From assembly GCA_002683155.1 (NCBI GenBank), contig NYST01000045.1:1-6158 (forward strand): DNA of 6,158 nt. Direction: 5' to 3'. A program made the position numbers and the translations under genes. Shown here in pieces: positions 1-5,708 of this stretch. Numbering within the stretch: position 1 is the first letter of the stretch; every line of letters starts with the position of its first letter. The notes beneath the pieces are model-generated. The model worked only from the letters and a program-made list of their open reading frames with translations. It ran no database searches and was not told the origin of the DNA. The stretch is from Methanobacteriota archaeon. GTDB lineage: Archaea; Thermoplasmatota; Poseidoniia; Poseidoniales; Thalassarchaeaceae.

Positions 1-638
1 ACGACCTTCAGCTCGATTGCAATCGAAGTCGGCAACGCATCCACTGCCACCGTGGTCCTCGCAGGAAGTGTTTCCGAGAAGTACTCGGCATACACTTCGT
101 TGTAACCGCTGAAGTCACGCTCCATGTCAACCAGGAAGACTAGGACATCTATCACGCTCTCCAGTCCCGATCCGTACTCCTCTAGGATGACTCGGATGTT
201 GTTTATCACCGCGTGAGTCTGTGCCTTGATGTCGTAATCCATGGGGTTCCCGTACTCGTCCTTGATCGGTCCGCCTGGGATTTCGTTTGTTTCAGGCTGA
301 CACGGCCCCATTCCGCTGACGAAAATCAAGTCTCCAACTCTTTGCAGATGTGGATATGCGCCTACTGCAGAAGGACCTCCCTCCGCGATGAAGGGACCGT
401 CCTCGCTGGTTAGTTTTCCTGCTGCCTTGCTGCCAACTACAGCGCCCACTACTCCTCCAACTGGTCCACCGACTGCTACTCCTGCCGCTGCCCCAATGGC
501 ACGACCAGCGGACTTTGCCAATGATCCCCCCATCTCTTCGTAAATTTTCTCGACTGCTTCAGACGGTGCTGCGATGATGCCTTCCACCATGCTCGCCCTC
601 TTCTCCTCGGGTGTCATCTCATCTTCATCTGACATCAT
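1..638 (-). CDS. amnD: RidA-family 2-aminomuconate deaminase (AmnD-like) with N-terminal glycine-zipper extension, partial at its 3' end
   Basis: I translated this by hand on the minus strand. It is open from ATG at 638 to the window edge (212 codons plus two bases). Residues about 82-212 form a RidA (YjgF/YER057c/UK114) domain: GDLIFVSG at 102-109, KAQTHAVINNIR at 138-149, GYNEVYAEYF at 178-187 and PARTTVAV at 192-199. R194 sits where RidA proteins keep their substrate-carboxylate arginine, and E209 lies in the terminal strand. The AQT..V..NIR and GYNEVYAE wording resembles AmnD/NbaF deaminases, which convert 2-aminomuconate to 4-oxalocrotonate plus ammonia, more than the general imine-hydrolysing RidA. 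Residues 1-38 are acidic and helix-prone, and 39-70 are a glycine zipper, both absent from ordinary RidA proteins of about 130-150 residues. The ATG overlaps the upstream TGA as ATGA, so translation is probably coupled, with an AGGGGG stretch just upstream. The family is confident. The substrate rests on similarity and the adjacent dioxygenase genes. The missing end should be only a few residues. Confidence 0.85.
   Translation of the reverse strand, partial: MMSDEDEMTPEEKRASMVEGIIAAPSEAVEKIYEEMGGSLAKSAGRAIGAAAGVAVGGPVGGVVGAVVGSKAAGKLTSEDGPFIAEGGPSAVGAYPHLQRVGDLIFVSGMGPCQPETNEIPGGPIKDEYGNPMDYDIKAQTHAVINNIRVILEEYGSGLESVIDVLVFLVDMERDFSGYNEVYAEYFSETLPARTTVAVDALPTSIAIELKV
432..506 (-). other. Glycine-zipper segment in the RidA-family protein
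   Basis: This stretch codes for residues 45-69 of the AmnD-like protein. Glycines occupy positions 45, 49, 53, 57, 61, 65 and 69, seven in a row at exact four-residue spacing. The residues between are almost all Ala, Val or Ile, with a proline at 59 near the middle. The run is flanked by charged residues (K42 and R46 before, K71 and K75 after). Such GxxxG series are known from membrane-embedded or oligomerising glycine-zipper domains, so the segment may be a short membrane hairpin or a packing helix. There is no signal peptide. Membrane location is inference. Confidence 0.75.
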
Positions 639-1558
639 AGGGCCCCCTTGTCTAAGACTCCGCGATCGCCATGGTAGTGCTCGACATCGTCTTCGTCGAA
701 TTCCTTGTCGCCCACTGAACCGGATGCTGGTGTCAACAAGACAACGGCTCCGCCGGAGCCATGGAGGGCCTCGTAAGCCAGGACCTCGCCAGTGTAGTTG
801 TTGTGTTGCCCCATGGTGGCCGACATCCACCAAGCCGGCTTGTAAGCAACGACCTTCTGCACACGTATCTGCCCGTGAATCTCCCTCGAGAGCTGACTAA
901 GGTCCTCCAATCTGCCATCACCGAAGAACTCCAGAATCTTCCGATTCCACTCGTCGTCCTTGGCCGAGTGTATCCTGTCTTCCGTGGGGTCGATGTGCTC
1001 AGTGAACATCCTGTTTGAGAGGCTCGATACCACTACGACAACGGCTTTCTTGCCCTGCTCTTGGATCGCATCACGAGCAGACTTTCCTAGCACGATGGTC
1101 TCGGCCCGGTTCGCATACATGTTGCTGGAAACGATGCATGCGGGAATGCGGTTTTCTGGGTTCAGGAGCTTGAGGGCTACGACAGAACCAGTGTCAATTG
1201 GAAAACCATCGTATGCCACTGTTCTGGATTGTAGTCCCCGGGATTTGGCAGCATCCCTGAATGCCTCTGCGAACTCAACGTCCATCCTGAACTTGTACGG
1301 CATGCTGCCTAGGAAGTGGAAGTCATCGTCCACGTGAACCCACTCGGGTTCGGGATGCGCCTGAATCTGATGCCCGATTATGCTTGGCCAGGTCGTAGAG
1401 TACACCAGGATGAGGTCCGCCTCGCTCTCCTCGATCCTTTTCCTGCAAGTCTCGTATGCATCCCTAAGCTTACCGTAGCCATCACTGGCTTCCGGTGAGA
1501 GGAGAGGCTGTGGATGAGGGGGGCAATAGACCTCGAATAGAATATCTGGACCAGTCAA
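635..1558 (-). CDS. amnA: AmnA-like alpha (non-catalytic) subunit of an extradiol aminophenol dioxygenase
   Basis: This 307-residue member of the LigB / class III extradiol dioxygenase fold resembles the alpha subunit of 2-aminophenol 1,6-dioxygenase. Shared blocks are LILVYSTTW (49-57), VHVDDD (74-79), YDGFPIDTG (116-124), SSNMYAN (144-150) and DDEWNRK (201-207). Aligned by eye with the neighbouring beta subunit, it has lost two of three iron ligands: T56 stands for the second histidine and V236 for the glutamate. N182 replaces the catalytic histidine. H15 in CPPHP may match the first ligand. It is therefore probably structural, pairing with the 1568-2473 product. A tail from about residue 276, rich in Asp, Glu, Gly and His, extends beyond the roughly 270 residues usual for AmnA. 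The start is TTG, behind a well-placed GAGGTG. The next in-frame Met is M86, too late. Its TGA overlaps the next gene's ATG. Confidence 0.85.
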   Translation of the reverse strand: MTGPDILFEVYCPPHPQPLLSPEASDGYGKLRDAYETCRKRIEESEADLILVYSTTWPSIIGHQIQAHPEPEWVHVDDDFHFLGSMPYKFRMDVEFAEAFRDAAKSRGLQSRTVAYDGFPIDTGSVVALKLLNPENRIPACIVSSNMYANRAETIVLGKSARDAIQEQGKKAVVVVVSSLSNRMFTEHIDPTEDRIHSAKDDEWNRKILEFFGDGRLEDLSQLSREIHGQIRVQKVVAYKPAWWMSATMGQHNNYTGEVLAYEALHGSGGAVVLLTPASGSVGDKEFDEDDVEHYHGDRGVLDKGAL

Positions 1559-1563
1559 TAAAA

Positions 1564-1569
1564 CACCTC
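1564..1569 (-). promoter_or_regulatory. Shine-Dalgarno site of the amnA-like gene
   Basis: On the minus strand GAGGTG lies 5 nt before the TTG start at 1558 and overlaps the TGA stop of the upstream amnB-like gene (1568-1570). It matches the anti-Shine-Dalgarno core CACCUC. It decides the unusual TTG start and suggests that a ribosome finishing amnB re-initiates on amnA, which suits equal production of two subunits. Confidence 0.75.
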
Positions 1570-2473
1570 AGAGCACTATCTCGCGCGTGGCTTCCATGGG
1601 GTCCCATGCGGCGATAAGGTTCCCAGTCCCGATTACCGATTGGTATCCATAAATCTCCGCCGGATAGTCCGGATAACCCATTGCAGCCATCATCCACGTC
1701 AGGCCCCCGGCCTCGGTCTCCGCGATCGTCTGCTCCGTGAATTCGGGCATTATGTCGATTACTTCCCTCATCTTCCCCCCTCTCATCAGATCCACGAGCT
1801 TCATGTCCCAGACATATTGGCTGTGATTGTAAATATGCTCCCGACTCATGTCTTCGGGCAATGGTGACTCAGTCACGAAGTGCCGATGTGAAAGGCTGTG
1901 GCTGCTGATTAGAACCACCTTCTTCCCACTCTCTTCAATTGCCTTCGCACATGCTTCTCCCAGAGCACTGGCTTGTTCGTTCATCACCTCGGGAGAGTAG
2001 TAGTGAGCGTTTCTGTTGCTGCTGATAGTGACGAGTGGCTTGTCCCAGTCGGGATTCAGCATGTGGCACGATGTTATAGTGCCGTAGTCAATTCTGAAGT
2101 CAGGATTCCTCATCATCTTGGTGATGATGCCTGAATCACCAGCGACCTCGCACATCTTCTCTGCCAAATCAACATCGACTGATATGTCATAGTTGAATCG
2201 GAAGATGTTCGGAAAAACCGGGTCTACAGATTTAGACTTGAATTCTGGCAGCCCTAGGAAATGCGTCCCAATGTAAGTCTGCCAATGGGGTGTGAAGATT
2301 ACCATTGCATCGTAGTCAATCGTTTTCAGTTTCCTCGCCAGTCTGTTGTAACCCCATCTCAGAGTCTCCCATCCACCTTCGGAGAATGCCTCGTTCTGTT
2401 CCGGATTCTCGGCATACACGACATGCGGCGGGTGCGGTGCGAGGCAACCAAGCACAATCTCTCCCTTCGCCAT
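1568..2473 (-). CDS. amnB: AmnB-like catalytic beta subunit of 2-aminophenol 1,6-dioxygenase (class III extradiol, LigB family)
   Basis: This 301-residue protein matches AmnB in length (about 305) and in sequence blocks: LAPHPPH (11-17), TPHW (61-64), KSVDPVFPN (81-89), RIDYGTIT (127-134), LSHRHF (194-199) and the VIGTGN box (280-285). Known AmnB iron ligands His13, His62 and Glu251 correspond to H14, H63 and E252 here. The active-site Tyr129 and His195 correspond to Y130 and H196. All are present, so it should bind Fe(II) and insert O2 into an aromatic ring beside an amino or hydroxyl group, giving 2-aminomuconate 6-semialdehyde if 2-aminophenol is the substrate. It is the first gene of the operon, followed 9 bp later by the alpha subunit, the same B-A order as in Pseudomonas amn clusters. 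Start ATG at 2473 has no Shine-Dalgarno, so the mRNA may be leaderless. A protocatechuate or homoprotocatechuate dioxygenase is less likely given the AmnA-like and AmnD-like partners. The exact substrate is inferred. Confidence 0.9.
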   Translation of the reverse strand: MAKGEIVLGCLAPHPPHVVYAENPEQNEAFSEGGWETLRWGYNRLARKLKTIDYDAMVIFTPHWQTYIGTHFLGLPEFKSKSVDPVFPNIFRFNYDISVDVDLAEKMCEVAGDSGIITKMMRNPDFRIDYGTITSCHMLNPDWDKPLVTISSNRNAHYYSPEVMNEQASALGEACAKAIEESGKKVVLISSHSLSHRHFVTESPLPEDMSREHIYNHSQYVWDMKLVDLMRGGKMREVIDIMPEFTEQTIAETEAGGLTWMMAAMGYPDYPAEIYGYQSVIGTGNLIAAWDPMEATREIVL

Positions 2474-2555
2474 GATACTGCGAGGTCGTGAAATCCAAAG
2501 AAAACCTTCCGGCTCGTCCAGTAGACTTCATGGGGGGTCTTGGGGGCGCCTCTCC
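2474..2555. promoter_or_regulatory. Divergent intergenic region between the amn-like operon and a membrane-protein gene
   Basis: This 82-bp gap must hold the amn-operon promoter. Read on the minus strand, a T-rich stretch, GTTTTCTTTGG, at about 2495-2505 sits 25-30 nt before the amnB ATG, the position of a TATA box for a leaderless archaeal transcript. The match to a TATA consensus is poor. On the plus side, G-rich runs (2531-2537 and 2541-2546) precede the ATG at 2556, and I see neither a clear TATA box nor a canonical ribosome-binding site. Confidence 0.35.
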
Positions 2556-2963
2556 ATGAAGTGGGACGAACCCCCGCTATGGCCAGTAGTAGCCCCAAGC
2601 CTAGTCGGATTTTTCGCCGCCTGGACCCCTCACCTATTCGATTGGGTCCCAAGGCTGTGGGGCTGGGTTCTACCAGCTCCGTTCCTTGGCCTGGTTTTGC
2701 TAAGTCCGTTGCTGTATTTCTCCCCTAAGCCAGCGGGTGGCCGAATCGAGTTGGTCATTGGGGCAAATGTCGCAATGTTACTCGCTATAATCCCACAGAT
2801 CTTCTTCTTCGTCTGGTTCATCGTTGTGATCCTTTCCTGGATATTCCAGTCGATGTATGTATGGAGGCACAACTACCCGCCTTTTAGAATCGGAACTTGG
2901 ATAGGGATGGGAGCAGTGTCCGGGCTATTCATTGGCGATCTTTTCGCTCACTTCGTCCTCTGA
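2556..2963 (+). CDS. Small polytopic membrane protein, unknown function
   Basis: I do not recognise a family. The 135-residue product is strongly hydrophobic, with four or five likely membrane segments at about 10-28, 36-55, 66-100 (long, perhaps two helices split at Pro80) and 112-131. It is rich in Trp and Phe, and short hydrophilic loops carry SPKPAGGR (56-63) and WRHNYPPFR (103-111). No catalytic motif is visible. I chose ATG 2556 because the frame upstream, back to an ATG at 2472, codes a polar Arg/Ser-rich stretch unlike the rest and would overlap the amnB start codon. The last 39 bp overlap the 3' end of the convergent PAP2-like gene. The long hydrophobic run supports a real gene, though homologues would be needed to be sure. 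Confidence 0.65.
   Translation: MKWDEPPLWPVVAPSLVGFFAAWTPHLFDWVPRLWGWVLPAPFLGLVLLSPLLYFSPKPAGGRIELVIGANVAMLLAIIPQIFFFVWFIVVILSWIFQSMYVWRHNYPPFRIGTWIGMGAVSGLFIGDLFAHFVL
2925..2963. other. Convergent 3' overlap of two membrane-protein genes
   Basis: The plus-strand gene ends at TGA 2961-2963, while the minus-strand PAP2-like gene reads on to 2925. The same 39 bp therefore encode the last 12 residues of one (GDLFAHFVL end) and about the last 12 of the other (a charged SEDEVSEKIANE tail). No terminator-like T-run is visible on either strand here, so the transcripts probably overlap further and could pair. Confidence 0.6.
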
Positions 2964-4334
2964 GAAATACAGCCCACCGATCACCAAGCCAGTAATTGCA
3001 AAGGCAGGAATGGAGGAGATTACGGCAGACCACAGAAGGCTTCCGTCCACGTACTCGATGGTGATCCTGACCTCGCCGACCCCCGAACCCTCTTGATTGG
3101 TGACCAAAACGAAATGCCCGTCATAAACCGAAGGCGTCTCAACCTGCTGGTTCAGTGAATCGCCAGGTTCTAGCAAGCGAACGTCATCAACAGATAGGGA
3201 CGACCATTCTATCACGCCACCCTTGGCGTGCCCCTCTACCGAGTCTCGGTGGATAATGAGGACCTCCACGGCTTCATCCCCCACGTTCCTGATCTCCACA
3301 TCTGCTGGGTGCCAGAGGCTGTGAACCTCGATGACATCGAGATTCACATCCCCTGGCCCGACTCTCATTGTCGGGGCATCGTCATCCGTCCCCGGGCCAT
3401 CGACTACCACCGCGAGTAGGATGAATGTTCCAATTAGGGAGAATGCTGCCGAGGTGTATGCAACCTTCCGGGCAGGAATCAGGGATGACCACCCATTTTC
3501 CCTCAGGGACCTTAATTTGGGTTGCATATTGTGTGCGAAAAGAGCACAGATTATCGCTAGCATCGCTCCGGGAACTACGTCGGAAATCCAATGGATTCCT
3601 AGGTACTGGATGCTGAATAGGTAGATTGGGACATTAGCCGCCACGAACAGGTCGAACTCCCTATGCCTCCACTCCCTCATCTCGATCCCGAGTCCCCTAA
3701 CATGCAGTCTGTTGATTGCTAGTAGGCCAAGTGGTATTCCAATATGCAGGCTGGGGAAACCGTTGTCCAGTGGGTCAGCTTCAGTGAAGAAGAAAAGGTT
3801 CCATGATCTGTGGTACATCAGGGCATCCATCCCCGGAAGGAATGAGGAGGTCACTTCGATATTGAAGAAAAGATATAGAGGAACTGCGAGAACGTAGGCT
3901 ACGAAGTAGTTCAATACCGCCTTATCGGCCATAACCTCGTCTCTGCAGAGGATATAGTACATCGGACTGAACCAGATAAGGAATAGGTAGACGAAGAGGT
4001 AGTGGAAAGAAAGAACATCACTCAGCACCCCATTTCTGAATGTATCTTGCACCCAGAGTGTGAACCCGCCTTCGAGCCCATGGACATAGTGGGTGAATCC
4101 CCCGACCCGGGGCTTGATCGCCTCATTGTGTTGATCGATGAATGCCTTGAACCCATACATCACAACGAAAATCGAAATGTGCCACTTGTACCCCTTCTCC
4201 TTGATTTCCTCGAATAGTTCTGAGAGCGGGACCCTCATCTCCGGCTCGTCCCTGGTAAGCAGTCTTTGCAGCGGAATTGTCATCAGGAGGATTGCCCCCA
4301 TCACCGTTTCGTAGGGTCCGAACGGCCATTCCAT
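2925..4334 (-). CDS. PAP2/Aur1-like membrane phosphatase or phosphotransferase with C-terminal extracytoplasmic domain
   Basis: This is a 469-residue polytopic protein. Numbered from ATG 4334, the PAP2 core carries FPSLH (193-197) and the GIHWISD box (246-252). H197, H248 and D252 are the expected catalytic histidines and aspartate of the acid-phosphatase-like superfamily. The PSLH and HxxxD form, without the classical SR..., resembles the Aur1 / inositol-phosphotransferase branch, so it may act on lipid phosphates or move a head group between lipids at the outer membrane face. The first classical motif (KxxxxxxRP) is not evident. Likely helices lie at about 8-23, 52-67, 107-129, 140-158, 192-207, 228-245, 253-268, 292-311 and 435-456. 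Residues about 313-433 are polar and beta-rich, lie between the last two helices and are not recognised. A TTG at 4355 would add seven residues. I prefer ATG 4334 because TAACTTT at 4362-4368 sits about 30 nt upstream and neither start has a Shine-Dalgarno. Substrate unknown. Confidence 0.8.
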   Translation of the reverse strand: MEWPFGPYETVMGAILLMTIPLQRLLTRDEPEMRVPLSELFEEIKEKGYKWHISIFVVMYGFKAFIDQHNEAIKPRVGGFTHYVHGLEGGFTLWVQDTFRNGVLSDVLSFHYLFVYLFLIWFSPMYYILCRDEVMADKAVLNYFVAYVLAVPLYLFFNIEVTSSFLPGMDALMYHRSWNLFFFTEADPLDNGFPSLHIGIPLGLLAINRLHVRGLGIEMREWRHREFDLFVAANVPIYLFSIQYLGIHWISDVVPGAMLAIICALFAHNMQPKLRSLRENGWSSLIPARKVAYTSAAFSLIGTFILLAVVVDGPGTDDDAPTMRVGPGDVNLDVIEVHSLWHPADVEIRNVGDEAVEVLIIHRDSVEGHAKGGVIEWSSLSVDDVRLLEPGDSLNQQVETPSVYDGHFVLVTNQEGSGVGEVRITIEYVDGSLLWSAVISSIPAFAITGLVIGGLYFSEDEVSEKIANE

Positions 4335-4409
4335 GGCTGTACCGATAATCCCCAAGTCATGAAAGTTACACTGCTGTGTCTTTCCATCTCAAGGTTCGTG
4401 CTCCCCAAC

Positions 4410-4417
4410 CCATAAGT
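4410..4417 (+). promoter_or_regulatory. Putative TATA-like box for a leaderless transcript of the YbaK-like gene
   Basis: CCATAAGT lies with its TAAGT core beginning 27 nt before ATG 4440, and no Shine-Dalgarno precedes that ATG. This is the spacing expected when an archaeal transcript starts at the initiation codon itself. The box is short and the surroundings are GC-rich, so the call is tentative. A nearly identical arrangement occurs before the acyl-CoA synthetase gene. Confidence 0.4.
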
Positions 4418-4439
4418 CGTGTTACTTCGGGCGAATTCT

Positions 4440-4904
4440 ATGGATGGCCACGAACTATGGCTCTCGCAGTGCGAAAAAATAGGGTTCCATCCATCTCCGA
4501 GGGAGTACGAGGATGGCACCAGAACGTCCCAGGATGCAGCGGACCAGTTGGGATGCGAAGTGGCCCACATCGCCAAGTCGATTGTATTCGAAGGCCATGA
4601 GGGGGCAGTGGTAGTGATCACTTCTGGTTCTAACAGGGTCGAGAGGAAGAGAAAACTGAAGCGAATTCTGGGGTTCAAACCCGGAATGGCAAGTCCCGAA
4701 TACGTCCAGGAAAGTACTGGATATGCCATCGGCGGAGTCCCTCCATTCGGACACATGGGCCCTGTAACAGTCCTGATGGACGAGGATCTGATGCAATACG
4801 AGGTGGTATGGGGGGCAGGTGGGACGTCACAGACAGTTTTCCCAATCACCCCCCAGGAACTCAGGGATGTATCGGGTGCCTTGCTAGGGGATGTGAAGCA
4901 ATAG
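4440..4904 (+). CDS. YbaK/EbsC (ProX-like) aminoacyl-tRNA deacylase
   Basis: This 154-residue single-domain protein has the YbaK/aminoacyl-tRNA-editing domain throughout: TSQDAADQLGC (29-39), IAKSIVF (44-50), VVVITSGSNRV (57-67), TGYAIGGVPPFGH (92-104) and WGAGGT (123-128). K46 in IAKS matches the lysine conserved in Haemophilus influenzae YbaK, and the GGVPPFGH loop is the family signature. Family members hydrolyse mischarged tRNA in trans (for example Cys- or Ala-tRNAPro), acting in the cytoplasm as translation quality control. Which amino acid this one removes cannot be read from the sequence. ATG 4440 is chosen over GTG 4419 because a TATA-like box lies about 27 nt upstream, fitting a leaderless start. 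The next gene begins at the very next base, so the two are probably co-transcribed. It diverges from the PAP2-like gene. Confidence 0.9.
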   Translation: MDGHELWLSQCEKIGFHPSPREYEDGTRTSQDAADQLGCEVAHIAKSIVFEGHEGAVVVITSGSNRVERKRKLKRILGFKPGMASPEYVQESTGYAIGGVPPFGHMGPVTVLMDEDLMQYEVVWGAGGTSQTVFPITPQELRDVSGALLGDVKQ

Positions 4905-5642
4905 ATGGCAGACGCAATCGTAGAGTTGACCCGTGCGGCAGCACGATTGAGGGACGATGCCGAAGAGTTGGCCCGCAGAATGGAAGCCGAGGGTGTCGCA
5001 GATTGTGTTTACAACCCTCTGATGTATGCATGGGAGATACATGAGGAATTCATTCGCGTATCGGGTGGCGGTGGCGCCAAGACTGTCCTCCTAGGGATGA
5101 ACCCAGGGCCTCATGGAATGGGTCAGATGGGCATCCCCTTCGCCGCAACTTCAGTAGTTAGGGACCTGCTGGGGATTTCCGGAATCGGTGTTGGTAAACC
5201 GGCCCTCACTCACCCGAAAAGACCAGTGCATGGACTCACTCACCCTAAGGAGGAAGTATCTGGAACAAGGCTTTGGGGCCTTCTCCGGGATAGATACGGG
5301 AGGGCAAGGAAGATCTTCCAGAACGTCTTCATCGTCAACCACTGCCCATTGATGATACTCGACGGCCCAAGGGGGGCCAACGTTACTCCCAACAATATCA
5401 GCGGCCCCGTTGTGCGTGATTTGTTAGAGAGGTGTGACCAGCACCTCAGGGAAACTGTCATGGCATTGGGTGCCGAGGAGGTTATCGGGATCGGTAAGTT
5501 CGCTGAGAAGAGGGCAAATACGGCTCTCGAAGGGATGGGCATCAGAGTCAAAACATGCTGGCACCCATCCCCGGCTTCACCTCTCGCTAACCGGAACGGC
5601 GGGGCGGATTGGCGTGAGAACGTTAGCGCCGTGCTTCCCTGA
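4905..5642 (+). CDS. SMUG1-type uracil-DNA glycosylase
   Basis: This 245-residue protein follows single-strand-selective monofunctional uracil-DNA glycosylase (SMUG1) closely. GMNPGPHGM (64-72) is the catalytic motif, with N66 at the place of human Asn85. PFA (78-80) follows. HPKRPVHGL..P..EVSG (103-120) is nearly word for word the human segment. VNHCPL (144-149) carries the uracil-recognition Asn (N145), and IGKFAEKRA (196-204) follows. HPSP at 220-223 gives the motif-2 histidine, matching human His239. Family enzymes excise uracil and oxidised pyrimidines such as 5-hydroxymethyluracil from DNA and start base-excision repair. The first ~35 residues are a charged helix without a recognised role. 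ATG 4905 directly follows the YbaK-like stop codon TAG, indicating an operon. No strong ribosome-binding site is seen. Archaea are better known for family 4 and 5 glycosylases, so a SMUG1 would be notable if the archaeal assignment holds. Confidence 0.93.
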   Translation: MADAIVELTRAAARLRDDAEELARRMEAEGVADCVYNPLMYAWEIHEEFIRVSGGGGAKTVLLGMNPGPHGMGQMGIPFAATSVVRDLLGISGIGVGKPALTHPKRPVHGLTHPKEEVSGTRLWGLLRDRYGRARKIFQNVFIVNHCPLMILDGPRGANVTPNNISGPVVRDLLERCDQHLRETVMALGAEEVIGIGKFAEKRANTALEGMGIRVKTCWHPSPASPLANRNGGADWRENVSAVLP

Positions 5643-5645
5643 AGG

Positions 5646-5653
5646 TTGTTTTT
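5646..5653 (+). terminator. Possible T-rich archaeal terminator
   Basis: TTGTTTTT begins 3 nt after the SMUG1-like stop codon. Archaeal RNA polymerase can terminate at short T-runs without a hairpin, and no hairpin is evident here. The run is short, so this is weak. It would separate the YbaK-SMUG1 unit from the acyl-CoA synthetase gene. Confidence 0.3.
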
Positions 5654-5679
5654 GCTACACTTGATTACATAGACAACAG

Positions 5680-5687
5680 TTAAGTTT
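5680..5687 (+). promoter_or_regulatory. Putative TATA-like box for the acyl-CoA synthetase gene
   Basis: TTAAGTTT lies with its TAAGT core beginning 28 nt before ATG 5709, in a locally AT-rich stretch, and no Shine-Dalgarno sits before the ATG. The spacing suits a leaderless archaeal transcript. Bacterial -35 and -10 boxes at normal spacing were not found. Confidence 0.45.
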
Positions 5688-5708
5688 CCAGATGTGCTGT
5701 CCAAAGCC

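Noticed and set aside
447..458. Internal GGAGG followed by GTG inside the glycine-zipper coding region, a possible start for a shorter RidA protein
   Set aside because: The GGA and GGT glycine codons make such matches by chance, the spacing is only 4 nt, and the upstream ATG is coupled to the previous stop. It is kept as an alternative to test.
960..1337. Open frame of 125 codons on the plus strand within the amnA-like gene
   Set aside because: Antisense to conserved AmnA blocks and without a recognisable domain.
2472..2555. Upstream extension of the small membrane protein to ATG 2472
   Set aside because: It would add 28 polar Arg/Ser-rich residues unlike the rest, and its start codon would overlap the divergent amnB start codon.
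4301..4849. Open frame of 182 codons on the minus strand across the YbaK-like gene
   Set aside because: It lies antisense to a well-matched YbaK domain and overlaps the PAP2 gene start. Its translation has no recognisable motif and is poor in hydrophobic-core patterns.
5205..5256. Repeated ACTCACCC / THPK motif in the SMUG1-like gene
   Set aside because: The two copies fall at positions where the human enzyme also has HPKRPV and a following P..EVSG block, so it reflects conserved protein sequence rather than a DNA repeat.
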